NCBI GenBank assembly: GCA_022410635.1
Contig: JAJVDF010000281.1
Span: forward strand, 1,396,303-1,460,302
DNA length: 64,000 bases
Direction of reading: 5' to 3'
Origin: Tretioscincus oriximinensis
Taxonomy: Eukaryota; Chordata; Lepidosauria; Squamata; Gymnophthalmidae
Shown here in pieces: positions 23,401 to 34,540 of the stretch (its first letter is position 1; the number at the start of each line of letters is the position of its first letter). Made by a program: the position numbers and the translations under genes. Below the pieces are notes generated by a model that was not told where the DNA came from, ran no database searches, and was given only the letters and a program-made list of their open reading frames with translations.

Positions 23401-23722
23401 TTTTATTTATTTGTTTGCATTTCTATACTGCCCTATACCTGAAGACCTCAGGGCCATTAACAATAAAACCAGAATTAACATACTAAAAAACAACAGTGCC
23501 ATACAGTAGGGAAGGGAGAGCTGTTTTCTCAGCCAAGAGATGGGCTAAAGAGCTGCATCTTAGTGATTTTCTGAATGAACTCAGTGATGGTGATTGACGC
23601 ATCTCCAGTGGGAGCCTGTTCCATCATCTAGGGGCTGCCAGTGAGGAGGCCCTGTACCAGTTTCCCACTCTGGTGGCACAGTCAGGAGGCCTCTTCTGCA
23701 GATCTTAAGGCATGGCCCTTGA
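23401..23722 (-). mobile_element. L2-like LINE 3' end
   Basis: The reverse complement ends ctgaggtcttcaggtatagg plus a TAAATA tail. The body includes gatggaacaggctcccactg, as in the 33.5-kb copy. Confidence 0.65.
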
Positions 23723-24827
23723 CTAAGCAATGTTAACTAAGGAATGAAACCAATGATTAATACAGCTTTATATAATTCACTTGAACTTTGGGGGGAGAAA
23801 ATTGATATATAGTTATGCATGTACGCCTGAGGTTAGTTTGTACAAATGACTGAACTAACTGGCCTAGATTTGAATGACTTCCTGCCTATCACTGTAGTAG
23901 ATGAGGGACTGTATTAATCTCCCTTCACTTCCTAGGAAACGAAGGTATCCAGTCCAACAATGTCAACCATCCTCCGAATGACCCACAAGAAGATATCACA
24001 GCCTCTCTAAACTGAATTGTTAACTTCTCTGAAATGACTTTGCGAAGAGCATTTCTTCTTTTTGCTTCTCCTCTCCTCCCATCTTTTTCCTTTGGACTCT
24101 TGCCAACATCTGCAGCTGAAGCAAGTTTCTCGATAACAACTTCCTTTCCTTTCATCCTGTCATTGTGCTTGGTGATCAAACACCTTATCCTGGCTGTCAA
24201 ACTATTTCATGCCTTTCTGCCTGCTTGAGCTCAGGACTGGTGGGCAGTGTGGAATAAAAGACAGGATTTTCTCANGCACGTCCCATGGGGACAGGACCCA
24301 AGAGATTTACCCCCTACACACATGCAACTGGACTTGTTAGGTAAGAGAAGGCTAAAAGACCACACTTCAGAATTTTTACAAAGGTCAATACTTGGTCTTT
24401 TACTTGAGCAAAAAGAGCAGATGAATAGAAAGAAGAATTTCAGTAGATATCCTTTCTTCCATCTTTAAGTAGTTGTGTGTTTTTAAATTGAACATACAGT
24501 ATATGAGATTTACCTGTGCATGGGTGCCATCTTTAGGGTTCACAGAAGCATCCTAGAGAGAAGCATCCATCCGAAGGAAAGGGGCCATAGCATTGCATCC
24601 ACACCCAGGTCAACCAAAGCAGATGGAAGGAATAGCCCGAAACCCCTGAACCCAACTCTTGGTAGCGGTGGCAGGAGCAGCACACTGTTCCCTCTGTGCC
24701 AGACCGTTTCACTTGCTTTGGAAACAGTTGGCTCAGNTCAGGCCATTTCCAGAGATCTGTGTGAAGGAGTGGCCAGCACTTGGCACAAGGTTCAAATGGC
24801 ACCAAAGTGCAGAGAACAAAGCATTAC
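23723..24827. other. No recognised feature
   Basis: Unique-looking intergenic DNA. ORFs on both strands at 24.5-24.8 kb overlap and look accidental. Confidence 0.5.
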
Positions 24828-24835
24828 CTGAATTC

Positions 24836-25208
24836 CAGCGACGGCTGGCCTCTGGGTTCGTGGGGTTCGGCGAACACTCAGAGATTAAAATCAGTGATAA
24901 AACCTCCTTTTATAGAGGAGATGCCAAATCAAAAAGCTCCAGGCAGCTTTTTTAATTGACAAAAGAGGTCACCAATCCCAGANAAAAGAGGTCACCAATC
25001 CCAGAACCAATTGGGGGGGGGGGGCTGCCTAGGAGAGGCTAGACTCTCTCAGTCTCCGTAGAGGTGCCATTTTGTATTGACATTCAATTTTCAGACTGAG
25101 AGACCGGTAAGTGCTTGAATGTGCCTCCTCCCAGCTGCTTTCCTAATGTTTCTGAGGCTGGAGGAACCTGCGCCCCCCCCCAGTCCCAAATTGCACCAGC
25201 CGCTACTG
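24836..25208. mobile_element. Non-autonomous hAT-type DNA transposon, copy 1 (373 bp)
   Basis: Starts CAGCGACGGCTGG and ends CCAGCCGCTACTG: imperfect terminal inverted repeats with CAG termini. The 8-bp flanks ctgaattc and ctaaattc match at 7 of 8, as expected of a hAT target duplication. It is homologous along its length to 43872-44229. A 22-bp internal duplication (about 24960-25003) has an N at its junction. Confidence 0.85.
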
Positions 25209-25216
25209 CTAAATTC

Positions 25217-26332
25217 CCTATGGTGTCCCTGTGCACCCCAAAGATGTCATCCTTGCACCAGCGTACCACTGCTTTCCAGGGGAGCCTTGTGCCACTACAT
25301 TTCCAATTTCATTGACATGCCACATTTGAAGGGTGTGGTGCCCAATCGGCTGCAAAAATGAATGCATTGTATTGTAGTTTTTAAAAACTGTATTAGGTGT
25401 AGAATTTCAGTTGCATCAGGAACAAATCCAGAACACGGCCAAGTGCAAAAAGAACTTAGTCCTCATGAACAGGGCAGTACTTAGGCAAAATATAGGTACG
25501 AAGAAGATATGAATATTTTTTATTGCTTTTATTATTATAAAACTCAAAGTAACTGAGGAAAGAGGGGGAGTAAAATAAATAAAGTAAATACATAAGTAAA
25601 TAATTACAGCCCATGGGCAAAATATAACCTAAATCTGGCCCTGCTCGTGAATGTTAAGGTTTCATTGTATTTAATTTTTCAGATATTCAGGAATTGTAAT
25701 TAGTAGATGGAAAAACACTCTGTGTTTGCTTAGTACATCTAATGCCAGTAACTTATTTAGTGCTTAAATCAATGATGCCCAGAGGACTTTAAAAGGTAAA
25801 TCATTTAAACAAGGCCAGTACTGTTTATCATTGCCATGGCAACTGCTCTTTGGTATTCATAATAGTTGCAAAACCTGTTCTACTTGCATTTTGGACAAGT
25901 AATAAGCACACAATGCAGCTAAATTGAGCAATTAATTGATGGACAGCACTGAAGGACAATGAAGGGGAAACCAGGGAAAATGAATTTAATACGTACAGAT
26001 ATATTCAAAAGTTGTAAGTAGAAGTGACTCAATTGTACAATTTTTTAATCTCATTTCTAGCATAAGAGTTCCTGCTGTAGTTATTTTAAGCATATCAATT
26101 ATTAAAATTATTTCTTCACTAGATCAACCATCTTAGCAATAATAATGATAGGGATTTCTTTTTAGTGACAGGTTCTTAAGGTTTTATCAGTAGGTCAATG
26201 AAGTGNCACAGTTGTCCTTTGGACGTCTGATTCTGAAGATTTGCAGTGAAACAAATTAAATATTTAGTCTTAAAATACTTAATTGCTTCTCCATAAATAG
26301 CAAGTTCTAAGGATTATTGTATGTATTAGAGA
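25217..26332. other. No recognised feature; possibly conserved unique DNA
   Basis: AT-rich and without repeat signatures, in contrast to its surroundings. Homeodomain-type AATTAATTGAT occurs near 25930. Confidence 0.4.
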
Positions 26333-26577
26333 GAGCCAGTTTGGTGTAGTGGTTAGAGTGTTGGCCTCTTATCTGGTAGTCTCTCGGTTCGATTCCACAC
26401 TCTTCCATGACACCAGCTGGATGATCTTGGGCCAGTCATAGTTCTTTACAACTCTCTCAGCCCTGCCTACTTATTTATTTATACTTATACCCCGCCCTAT
26501 ACCCGAAGGTCTCAGGGCGGCAATACTTCACACGGCATCTGTTGTGGAGAAAGCAACAAAAGCTATGTTCGGAAGAT
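26333..26577 (+). mobile_element. SINE family A with a reversed tail fragment inside
   Basis: tRNA head gagccagtttggtgtagtgg with B-box tcggttcgattcc. After agccctgcctac the element is interrupted by about 60 bp of reversed tail (ttatttatttatacttatac ... ggtctcagggcggc). It resumes at ttcacacggcatctgttgtg. Confidence 0.75.
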
Positions 26578-26582
26578 GATCA

Positions 26583-26962
26583 GGGTAATGCAAGCCTGTT
26601 GGTCCTTCTCAACATCGCAGCAGTTTCCAGTACCATTGACCATAGTATGTTATTGTAGCAATTTCTGGAACGTGGACCTAGAGGTGCTGTTTAATAGTGG
26701 CTTTCTTCCTATCTGGTCCTGCCCCCACTGAGCCTCTGGGCTGTATCTTGGAATGGGCCTGCTATAGTCTACACTGGCATGTGGATGGCCAAGGTCGGTC
26801 CCAAGATATAACCCAGAAGGCTCAGTGGGGACAGCACCTCCAGGTCCACATTCCAGAAATTGCTACAATAAGATACTATGGTCAATGGTACTGGAAACTG
26901 CTGAGATGTTGGGCCTTGCTCTCCACAAATTGCAATGGGCATCAACTAACTCTGATAGTCAA
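26583..26962. repeat. Inverted duplication of a LINE reverse-transcriptase fragment
   Basis: The left arm encodes NASLLVLLNIAAV and STIDHSMLL, a worn form of the RT motif 'LLDLSAAFDTVDH'. The right arm (about 26800-26962) is its reverse complement: gtactggaaactgct ... ccaggtccac. The centre is near 26773. A stretch of about 30 bp in the left arm is absent from the right arm. Confidence 0.75.
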
Positions 26963-27337
26963 ATAATAAAAATATTATGTAGTGCAACCTAAGCATTAAA
27001 TTATAATGACTGTCATGAGCATTACTAGAATCCCATTGCCCAAATCACCATGGGCTAGGAAATCAAAATATTGTTGTCGAAACAAAGGCAAGATACCATA
27101 CTAATGTACCGCTTGTTCCTGTTCCCTGACCTCATGTTCCCCAAGTCGGAATGCAGTCTATCAATCTGCTTTAACCACCCGCAATATACCATACAGATGC
27201 AATCTATTTGCAGATGTTGGTGAGAAATAAGTACCATTCCCTAATCTTCCTTAACCTAATGCAACATATACTGATGCAAGGAACTTTGATCATAAAAGGA
27301 CAACAACCAAACAAAAGGAGCTCACACCGAAATATAA

Positions 27338-29696
27338 TGACAGTAGACTTTTATTAACATATTTTACAAGGTTGATTATGGTATTTCTAGTTTTGCATTT
27401 TGATGTGTCAAGGACTGATTCTGTTTCTACAGTAATGTACTGTACTTAAATGATCATTCATACAAGATATCACACCATTACATTGCAGAAATAGCAGCAG
27501 CACACGCACACACGCACACACACACACCTCATTCTAATTTGGACCTGATATTTTTCAAAAGAAAGCTCAAAAAAGCAGATTAAAAAAATGGGATTAATCA
27601 AAGTTTTAGTTCAGCAGCATGCAGGTGTATTTCAAGTAAAGTTTCCAAACAAGTGCCTTTTCTTCTTTTTAAAATTGACTAGCAACTAATTCACCAGTAT
27701 CAAAATGAAAGCTATGAAATACAAAGATTTTAAAGTTAAGGCTAATACTTTTACTTCACACCCATATACACAAGCGTAACAGCTTCCATTTTAAATAATA
27801 CTTTTTTTTCAGCATCTGGGGGCAGTCTCTTTTGTGAAGCTTCAAACTAGATAAAGGAAGAGAAGAGCCCAGTAGCGGTATTAAACTGGGAGATGTCAAG
27901 AGTATTTTCTGCTCTTCTGCGGTGCTTACAAAATGGCCTGGTGCTTTAATGAGCAATGCAAAAATATCTTAAGCTAAACATACAATCCAAATGTTAAAAA
28001 TATAGCAGTGTTTTGGAAAAGACAGTGTCTCTGTTGAAAGAGATTTAAGTTCCTTTGAAGAAGCCAGATCTGTACCTGTGCGTGCTCATGTATTTTTAGA
28101 CACACATCATTTTCTATAAAAGCAACAATCTTCTGTTAAATATTTTGCTTTAAATTTCTTTACAAAACCTGTGAACTGTGAGGCTTCATCAAATATTTTT
28201 GCATTCTTTGTATTATTTTTCCAGACAATTTTCAGTTGCTGATTTCAACTTCCAATTGAAATCTTTTTTTAAAATTAAAATTTTAAAAATCTGTTTACAT
28301 ATATAAACTTCACTTTGCCGAAAAAGTTAGGTAAGATGCAGAATTAGAAGTGAATGGTTGACTACTTGAACAATCACGTATGATTATTCCGCAAAAGAAA
28401 AAAGAGTTTGACAAAAAGGCAGCCTAACCGATGTACGGTTTTCCCAGTGAGGCTCATCCCGAAAAATGGTGCTCAGATCCTGCTAACAGCTATGTTTAAC
28501 AATCAAATGTTTGAGCTGCAGAGAGGCGCTCATTCAAGTCTACACATTATCCTTCCTCCCATGACAAGTAAAAATATTAAGAGTAACATTTCAGGTGTAC
28601 TGATTTCTGCACCTATAATCCCNACTGTGGAATGGAAGCTGCCATTATATATCATTCACAACAGCCAAATTGTTTGAGGATAAAAATATATATCATTTAT
28701 CCACTGCCATTTCACAATTTAACTCCTCCTCTGTTTCTCCATGAAGAAATTATTTCAGAAAGGACAGTGATTGACTTTATGAATCAACAGAAAGAAGCTG
28801 ACAGAACTCACTGGAAAGTTGCCAAACTGAGTTTCTTTTATAGGACATCCAAAGTGTCTTTCAACGACCATATATTGCAACCCACAGACTGGTGGAAATG
28901 AGAGGCCTGGTGTATATGGCTGAGATTATTTACCATTTGGGGCATTTTACAAAAGCTGTATATACACAGACAATAAAATGAATTTATTAGTTATTTACTA
29001 GTAAAATAAAGCTGACTGAAATGGCAAAAAAACCCCAAACTATATATCGTATGTACTGAATTACATGAAGAGCAGCAAGCTATCTATTGTACAGCTCCCT
29101 TACTAATCTCTGGAGTAGATCTATGAAATTCCTGAGAATGAATAAAGTTTTCATCAACGCCTGAAACTACCTTAATAGCTCTCTGACAATATGTGAATAT
29201 CTCTAAAAAATCCTTTAAAACATTTCTATACAATCTCACAAACCAAAAGTGTTACAACTCTTGTAAGCTTATAAATACATTATCAGGCAAAACCTTAAAA
29301 AGCAATACAAAGGAAAGCAAAGAAAAATAAAACAGTATGTTTTGCAGGGGAAACTATACATACATAGTGCTTCAGCATCATCAACCTCGGAATAAAAATA
29401 AAACACTCAGTAGCCGTTCAGTGGCATTTTTAAAGTACAATTTGTGCTTCTTTATTAGTGGATTAGAAAGCAGTAACTATCCAATGCATTTAGCTCCAAC
29501 TGGAAGGGCTAAGTGCTTTATGTGATTAATTCCTAAACCATTTTTACCAGCACCTAACTACCATGGGGGACTTCATTCAATCATGTAGCTTCAGGCTCTT
29601 CCCCAGCCAAGTAACTGAACTTCTTTTCAATTAAAGCTCAAGCCAATCAAGTAGCGTTGACAATCAAGGCGGTGAGACAGCACGATGTTTAGTCAC
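27338..29696 (-). other. UBR3: UBR3 3'UTR
   Basis: About 2.36 kb of AT-rich, largely repeat-free sequence between the stop codon and the poly(A) signal. A (CA)n tract (GT on the mRNA strand) lies at about 27501-27528. The low repeat density against the neighbouring introns and intergenic DNA fits a transcribed 3'UTR. The 3' end is predicted from signals only. Confidence 0.75.
27350..27355 (-). terminator. UBR3 poly(A) signal AATAAA
   Basis: AATAAA on the minus strand, followed about 12 nt later by a CA (27338-27339) suitable for cleavage. A GU/U-rich stretch comes next (ttcggtgtgag, then ttttgtttggttg), a textbook downstream element. Other weak AATAAA-like hexamers exist within the 3'UTR and could give shorter isoforms. 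Confidence 0.7.
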
Positions 29697-29814
29697 CTAC
29701 AAACCATTATAATGTGGTCCCCATCGTTTATTGATGTGATCAAAAGTATGAGATACCCACTGCTGTTCAAGCACTTTGTATCTTTCCTTGCATATGTAAA
29801 GAGGTTTACCACGC
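29697..29814 (-). CDS. UBR3: UBR3 terminal coding exon
   Basis: Coding part of the last exon: 118 nt with acceptor ctttcctatctag. It completes the R codon, encodes 38 residues from RGKPLYICKERYKVLEQQW to RWGPHYNGL, and stops at TAG (29697-29699). The C-terminus GPHYNGL is that of UBR3. The 3'UTR follows directly. Confidence 0.97.
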
Positions 29815-29901
29815 CTAGATAGGAAAGAACACATCAACAGTTAAATAGTAAAAACTGGTCCAATATAACCCATATTCTTAAATCACTCTAGTTATTTAAT
29901 T

Positions 29902-30094
29902 TCAGAGAAATAGCCGTGTTTGTCCAGTANAAAGTCCAGCAAAGGGGCTAGTAGCACTTTGAGACTAACAGGAGAAAAGTGGGTGGCCTAAGCTGTCACA
30001 GATACAGCATCTGAAGAAGTACACATGTCTACGAAAGCTTATGCCACCCACTTTTCTTCTGTTATTCTCAAAGTGCTACTAGCCCCTTTGCTGG
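29902..30094 (+). mobile_element. Penelope-derived foldback element with hammerhead-like core and 15-bp TSD
   Basis: Flanked on both sides by the same 15 bp, tctagttatttaatt (29887-29901 and 30095-30109). Inside, gcaaaggggctagtagcact pairs with its complement near 30070-30092, giving arms of about 55 bp. The loop carries CTGAAGA (30011), a short hairpin and GAAA (30033), the strand order of a hammerhead ribozyme core. The left arm's cleavage-site position reads TG where a hammerhead needs UH, so cleavage activity is doubtful. It lies in the last UBR3 intron. Confidence 0.8.
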
Positions 30095-30517
30095 TCTAGT
30101 TATTTAATTAGTCCATTTACATAGTCGCTCAGTCAATACAGATTGTCCATACAGATTACAATAAAATACTTTTAAAATACTAAACTCACTCATATATGTA
30201 TGTAAACATTATAGAATACAATATAATTTAAAATCCTATATTAAAAATTAAACAATTAAAACCTGAACAGATTCTCTAAAATGGCTGAGTGAATAAAAAG
30301 GTTCATTTTATGAATATCCTAACTATTCAGAGCATGAGAATTAAACATGAGCCTAATTTAAACCTTAAAAAACATTTTTCCCCTATTCTAAGAAAGGCTC
30401 TTGCTTGGTATCCCTCAGTTTATAGAATGCATGAATATCTGTATATTCTAAAATAATGTCTGCTAATGTTTGTGGCCCAAAGTCTCTTCCATCAGCTACT
30501 TTTCTCTGCAAAGTAGG

Positions 30518-30769
30518 ATGTATTTGTTTATTTATTTATATCCCGCCCTATACCTGAAGGTCTCAGGGTGGCCAACCAAAGGGTGGCACACATAGCTATT
30601 GTCACTTTCTCCACAACAGACACCCTGTGAAGTAGGCAGGGCTGGAAGTGTTCTAAAGAAATGTGATTGGCCCAAGATCACCCAGCTGGCTTCCTGGAGG
30701 AGGGTGGAATCGAACCAGGAGACTACCAGATAAGAGTCCAACACTAACCACTACACCAAACTGGCTCTC
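30518..30769 (-). mobile_element. Sauria-type tRNA SINE (family A), full length
   Basis: On the minus strand: gagccagtttggtgtagtgg, B-box cctggttcgattccaccctc, gtctgttgtggagaaag, and tail gagaccttcaggtatagggc plus TAAATA. It is an intact-looking copy in the last UBR3 intron. Confidence 0.88.
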
Positions 30770-30937
30770 CAGTAATGTATGTTTTGTCTGTTTTGTCTGC
30801 TCTCCCCCTACCCAGCCAACCTTAAAATATTTTTTTATATTTAATAAATACTAGAATAAATGGGAATGTTTATGGGAGAGGAGGAAGATGGATGAATGAA
30901 TGTTATTTGCATTTTAATAAAATAATAATAAAATTAC

Positions 30938-31077
30938 CTGAGATCCCTGTCTTCTTCACCATGCACATCCAGGTAAACAGACCCCCAAAGGCAAAATCGA
31001 TGACCACGAATAATGATAATTACAGATGCGTTGATTAAAAGGAATATTCCTGTTCCGGCGCCACAATTTTGTGAGTG
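30938..31077 (-). CDS. UBR3: UBR3 exon, C-terminal cap (second half)
   Basis: 140 nt, frame 138 + 2, with donor gtaatt and acceptor attccag. It encodes [37 protein letters not shown] and HGEEDRDL. The CGAGTGIFL motif is shared by all UBR1/2/3-type ligases. The split codon AG|G gives R in DLRRGKPL. Confidence 0.97.
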
Positions 31078-31197
31078 CTGGAATATTATTACAGGAAGAG
31101 AAGAAAGAAGAGTATTCCTTGTGAGCGTGGGTTTATAACCAAAGGTTTAGTTAATGATATAAAATTTCAAATTAATGTAAGGAGTTCAATTCCTGTT

Positions 31198-31330
31198 ATT
31201 TATTTATTTATTTATTCATACATACATACATACATACATACATACATACATACTACTACTGATGATAATGATAATGATAATGATAATGATAATGATAAAG
31301 ATAAAGATAAAGATAAAGATAAAGATAATG

Positions 31331-31372
<42 letters not shown>

Positions 31373-31373
31373 T
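31198..31373. repeat. Compound microsatellite (TTTA, CATA, GATAAT, GATAAA, AAT)
   Basis: Five successive simple repeats in about 175 bp, starting about 120 bp upstream of the UBR3 exon at 30938-31077. It does not overlap splice signals. Confidence 0.95.
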
Positions 31374-31977
31374 CTACCAACCAACCAACAACAGAAGGAG
31401 CAAACCAGGCCTTTTTAAAGAAAAATCATTCCCTAAATTGATTTCATTTTCACAACTTTAGCAGCAATTAATCTTGATATAATTTGATCGAATTCACAGA
31501 CTTTGGATGTTTTAAAGTAAGACTATTTCATGAATAACTGAAACTGCTCTGTATTACATTTTTACTTTATTTCTCAGCTACAAAAGAGAGTAAAAGAAAA
31601 GCAAAACAAAACACCCCCCAAGGATTATAACTCAGTAACTGTGGGGCAAGTACCTGCACTTAAAACAATTTGAAACTACATTAAGCAAGGCACTTAACAT
31701 GCTGTTGACATTTAAAAGCTGCTGGAAACCCTTATCAGGATTAAACTCATAAGTAACCGAGATCAATAAATTGGAACAAGCAATCCCAATGCTGATATTC
31801 AACGAGAAAGGAAGTATCCCATGGCATCAACAATTCCCTCCATGTTAAATAGCTTTAATAAGATTTTCATTTTACACATGGGACCAAAATAATGAGTCTT
31901 TATGGTTCTGTGTTTTTAAAGTCTCCATGACACACTATCAATCTCAACTGTTCCTGAGTTGCTGCTATTCACACAGT

Positions 31978-32240
31978 TAGAACATAAGAAGAGCCATACT
32001 GGATCAGGCCAGAGCCCATCTAGTCCAGCATTCTGTGTCACACAGAGGCCCACCAGATGCACCTGGGCAGTCTGAACAGAGGAAAGCAAAATATGCTCCT
32101 GTTCATGACTCCCTGCAAATGGTATCTCAGGAGTCCTGCCTGTTGCTCCTTCCCGGAGGCAGCATCCAGACATCCATCCTAGTACCCATGTATACCCTTG
32201 GTGTCAATAAACCTGTCAAGTCCTGTCTTGAAGCTTTCAC
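31978..32240 (-). mobile_element. CR1 3' end
   Basis: agaacataagaagagccata to ctgtcaagtcctgtcttgaa. 5'-truncated, with no coding part. Confidence 0.88.
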
Positions 32241-32588
32241 TCTATTTTTAGCAAAGTCAGGAAAACAGAATGAAGTGAAAACCTCTTAGCCTCCAGGCTG
32301 CATGATCTTGAAAACAATGGCTCTGAAACACCAATGGTGATCCTGAGTAGGGGCAGCAAACTGAAAGTGTCCCTCCCAGAAAACACTCTGCACTAGTCAC
32401 TCACATGTAAACAGCCTATCTACCCTAAGATGCACTGAAAATGTTTGACTTCCAAAGCCATTCCTAGCACAACACATCCTGAATCTTCAAAACTGGGGAA
32501 GAGTGAGGGAGTGAGGTGACCTGGGCTGGGCTAGGCGCAGGTGCTTTTGTCTTGAAGCCACAGCAATCTACCGTTGTGGTTACTTGTT

Positions 32589-32728
32589 TATTTACACTTC
32601 TAATGCGCTCTATACTCGAAGGTTTCAGGGTGTTTTAATTATTGGATGCCCTGAGACCTTTGGGTATAGGGCAGGGTATACACAAACAACAAACAAACAA
32701 ACAAACAAATAAATAAATAAATAAAAGA
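32589..32728. mobile_element. Two SINE/LINE tail fragments, head to head
   Basis: A reversed tail (tttacacttctaatgcgctc ... gaaggtttcagggtg) is followed by a forward tail (gccctgagacctttgggtat plus CAAA/TAAA repeats). Confidence 0.55.
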
Positions 32729-33015
32729 AAATACAAAATGAACATAAAAAGCATACAAGCAACTGGTCATCATTATAAATCCCCAGGAGTTTATGGTTTC
32801 TAAAATTAATAATTATAAATTTGAGTGCTGCCAGATGCAAGCACATATATGTTTAAATTCTTTCAGTAACAGAATAATATATATATGTAATCTGCCCTCC
32901 CTTTATTGGAATATACAAAGAGATTTGGCAACAAGTGCTCCAGAAAGCACTGTGTTACTTGCCAGTATTATTAAATAACAAAACCCAAACAAAATTAAGA
33001 AATAGAAAGACTTAC

Positions 33016-33225
33016 CAAGACACATTCACAGTAGCTCTGTTGCTTGCAGCAAAGTCCTTTTAAACATACAAAAGTGCCACAAACCAAACAAACAGCAGGA
33101 TCTTTAGGGACCTTAGAGCACACTGAACAACTCTTTCGGTGGTAGTACTGGAAAATAGTGTTATAATTCTCAGGTAATTGCAAGAGATGTGGCAATTCCC
33201 ATTTAGGTTCCTGGATAAGTAAAAG
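33016..33225 (-). CDS. UBR3: UBR3 exon, C-terminal zinc-binding cap (first half)
   Basis: 210 nt, phase 0 at both ends, with acceptor ttttctcttcag and donor gtaagt, encoding 70 residues. After LPHLLQLPENYNTIFQYYH it carries a dense cysteine array: CSVC, then CLVCGTFVC, then CC and CEC. By homology to UBR1 and UBR2 this is part of the conserved C-terminal zinc-coordinating domain that packs against the ligase core. All the cysteines expected of this array are present. Confidence 0.97.
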
Positions 33226-33489
33226 CTGAAGAGAAAAGAATGAAGATACTTTTGTTGCTCTGGAACCATAAAAGCTAAACTAGATATTCTATTAAGTAGT
33301 TCATTTGCTGTTGATAAGCTACATAGACAGTGCAAAGATCCTTTCCACAACTCAGTCACACATTTGTAAGTTTTGTAAAAGGTACAAATAAGTTTATTTT
33401 TCTTTTAATAAAAAACAAAGATATGCCAAAATAAGATTATTCCACAGAAATGCTAAAGAAGAAGAAAAAGAACTGTGTTTTATACCTTA

Positions 33490-33782
33490 CTTTTATTTAT
33501 TTATTTATTTATTTACATTTCTATACCACCCTATACCTGAAGGCCTCAGGGCGGTTTACAGTAAAAATACAGTTAACATATTAAAAAACANCAGCATCTA
33601 AAAGTAGGGAATGTCAGTTTTTTCAGCCAAAGGCCAGGCCAAAGAGGTTTCTGAATACACACAGAGATGGTGATTGACGCACCTTGAGGGGGAGACTATT
33701 ACATAATTTGGGGGCTGCCACAGAGAAGGACCTATTCCGAGTTTCCACCCTCTCTACCACTGAAGGAGGTGGTATAATCAGG
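33490..33782 (-). mobile_element. L2-like LINE 3' end
   Basis: Reverse of the L2-like 3'UTR with a (TTTA)n tail on the plus strand, ggcctcagggcggtttacag, and gacgcaccttgagggggaga. Confidence 0.65.
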
Positions 33783-33988
33783 AGAGAAGAACTACTGTGT
33801 TTTTATACCCTGCTTTTCTCACCCAACGGGACTCAAAACAGCTTACAAGTTTTCATTTTTCACCCAAAGACTTACATTCTATTTTCCCAGCCATGCTATC
33901 TAGTTGCAATTTCTTGCCTACAGCTGAGGCCAACACAAGAGCTTTCAAACCTGTTTATCAGGGCTCTTAATTGATGTACCAGCGAGCT
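33783..33988 (-). mobile_element. tRNA SINE family B
   Basis: tttttataccctgcttttct, ctcacccaacgggactcaaa, and the 5' end near gagctttcaaacctgtttat. It sits directly against the L2-like element. Confidence 0.65.
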
Positions 33989-34447
33989 TCAAAACCTAGG
34001 GTTGCCAAGGTTTAGCTTTGCAAACAAAGATGCACTCTGGATTTGCCCCTCAAGCCTACGCACTGGAGTTTTTACTACCCCATCTTTTATACCCAGGATT
34101 CATCTGTCATGGCCTAACTAGCTGGGACAGTGATAAGTGGGGATCTTGGGTCGGAAGGTGTTGCCTTGGAGTGGCCTTCTTCTAGGTGGATGGCCTACCA
34201 AGGCTGTATGAGGCACCATCTGACCAGGTTCAAAGTCAGAGTTGTGCTTCTCTTAGGCTGGCTCCCAACCAGGCTAATGAGCCCAGGCTGCCCTGAAAGC
34301 AGCTCCATTATTGCAGTTCATCAAACACTGTAACACGTCTGAGCGGGTCTTGAACTACTGAACATTCAAGTTAGATTGGCTGTCCAACAAATTGTACTAT
34401 AAATACAGAAATATGCAGATTAGGCATCTAAAATAACATCCACTATC

Positions 34448-34540
34448 ATCTGAAGAAGTAGACCTGTCTACAAAAGCTTATGCCAACCACTTTTCTCAAG
34501 TTAGTCTCAAAGTGCTGCTAGCTCCTTTGCTGGACTATCC
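34448..34540 (+). mobile_element. Penelope-like terminal unit, single arm
   Basis: catctgaagaagtagacctg, tctacaaaagcttatgccaa and tgctgctagctcctttgctg: the right half of the unit at 29.9 kb, without its left arm. GAAA is changed to AAAA. Confidence 0.6.

Noticed and set aside
1..27337. Exons of a neighbouring gene such as MYO3B, which lies downstream of UBR3 in mammals
   Set aside because: No kinase, myosin or other conserved exon could be read in either strand; it may lie further left.
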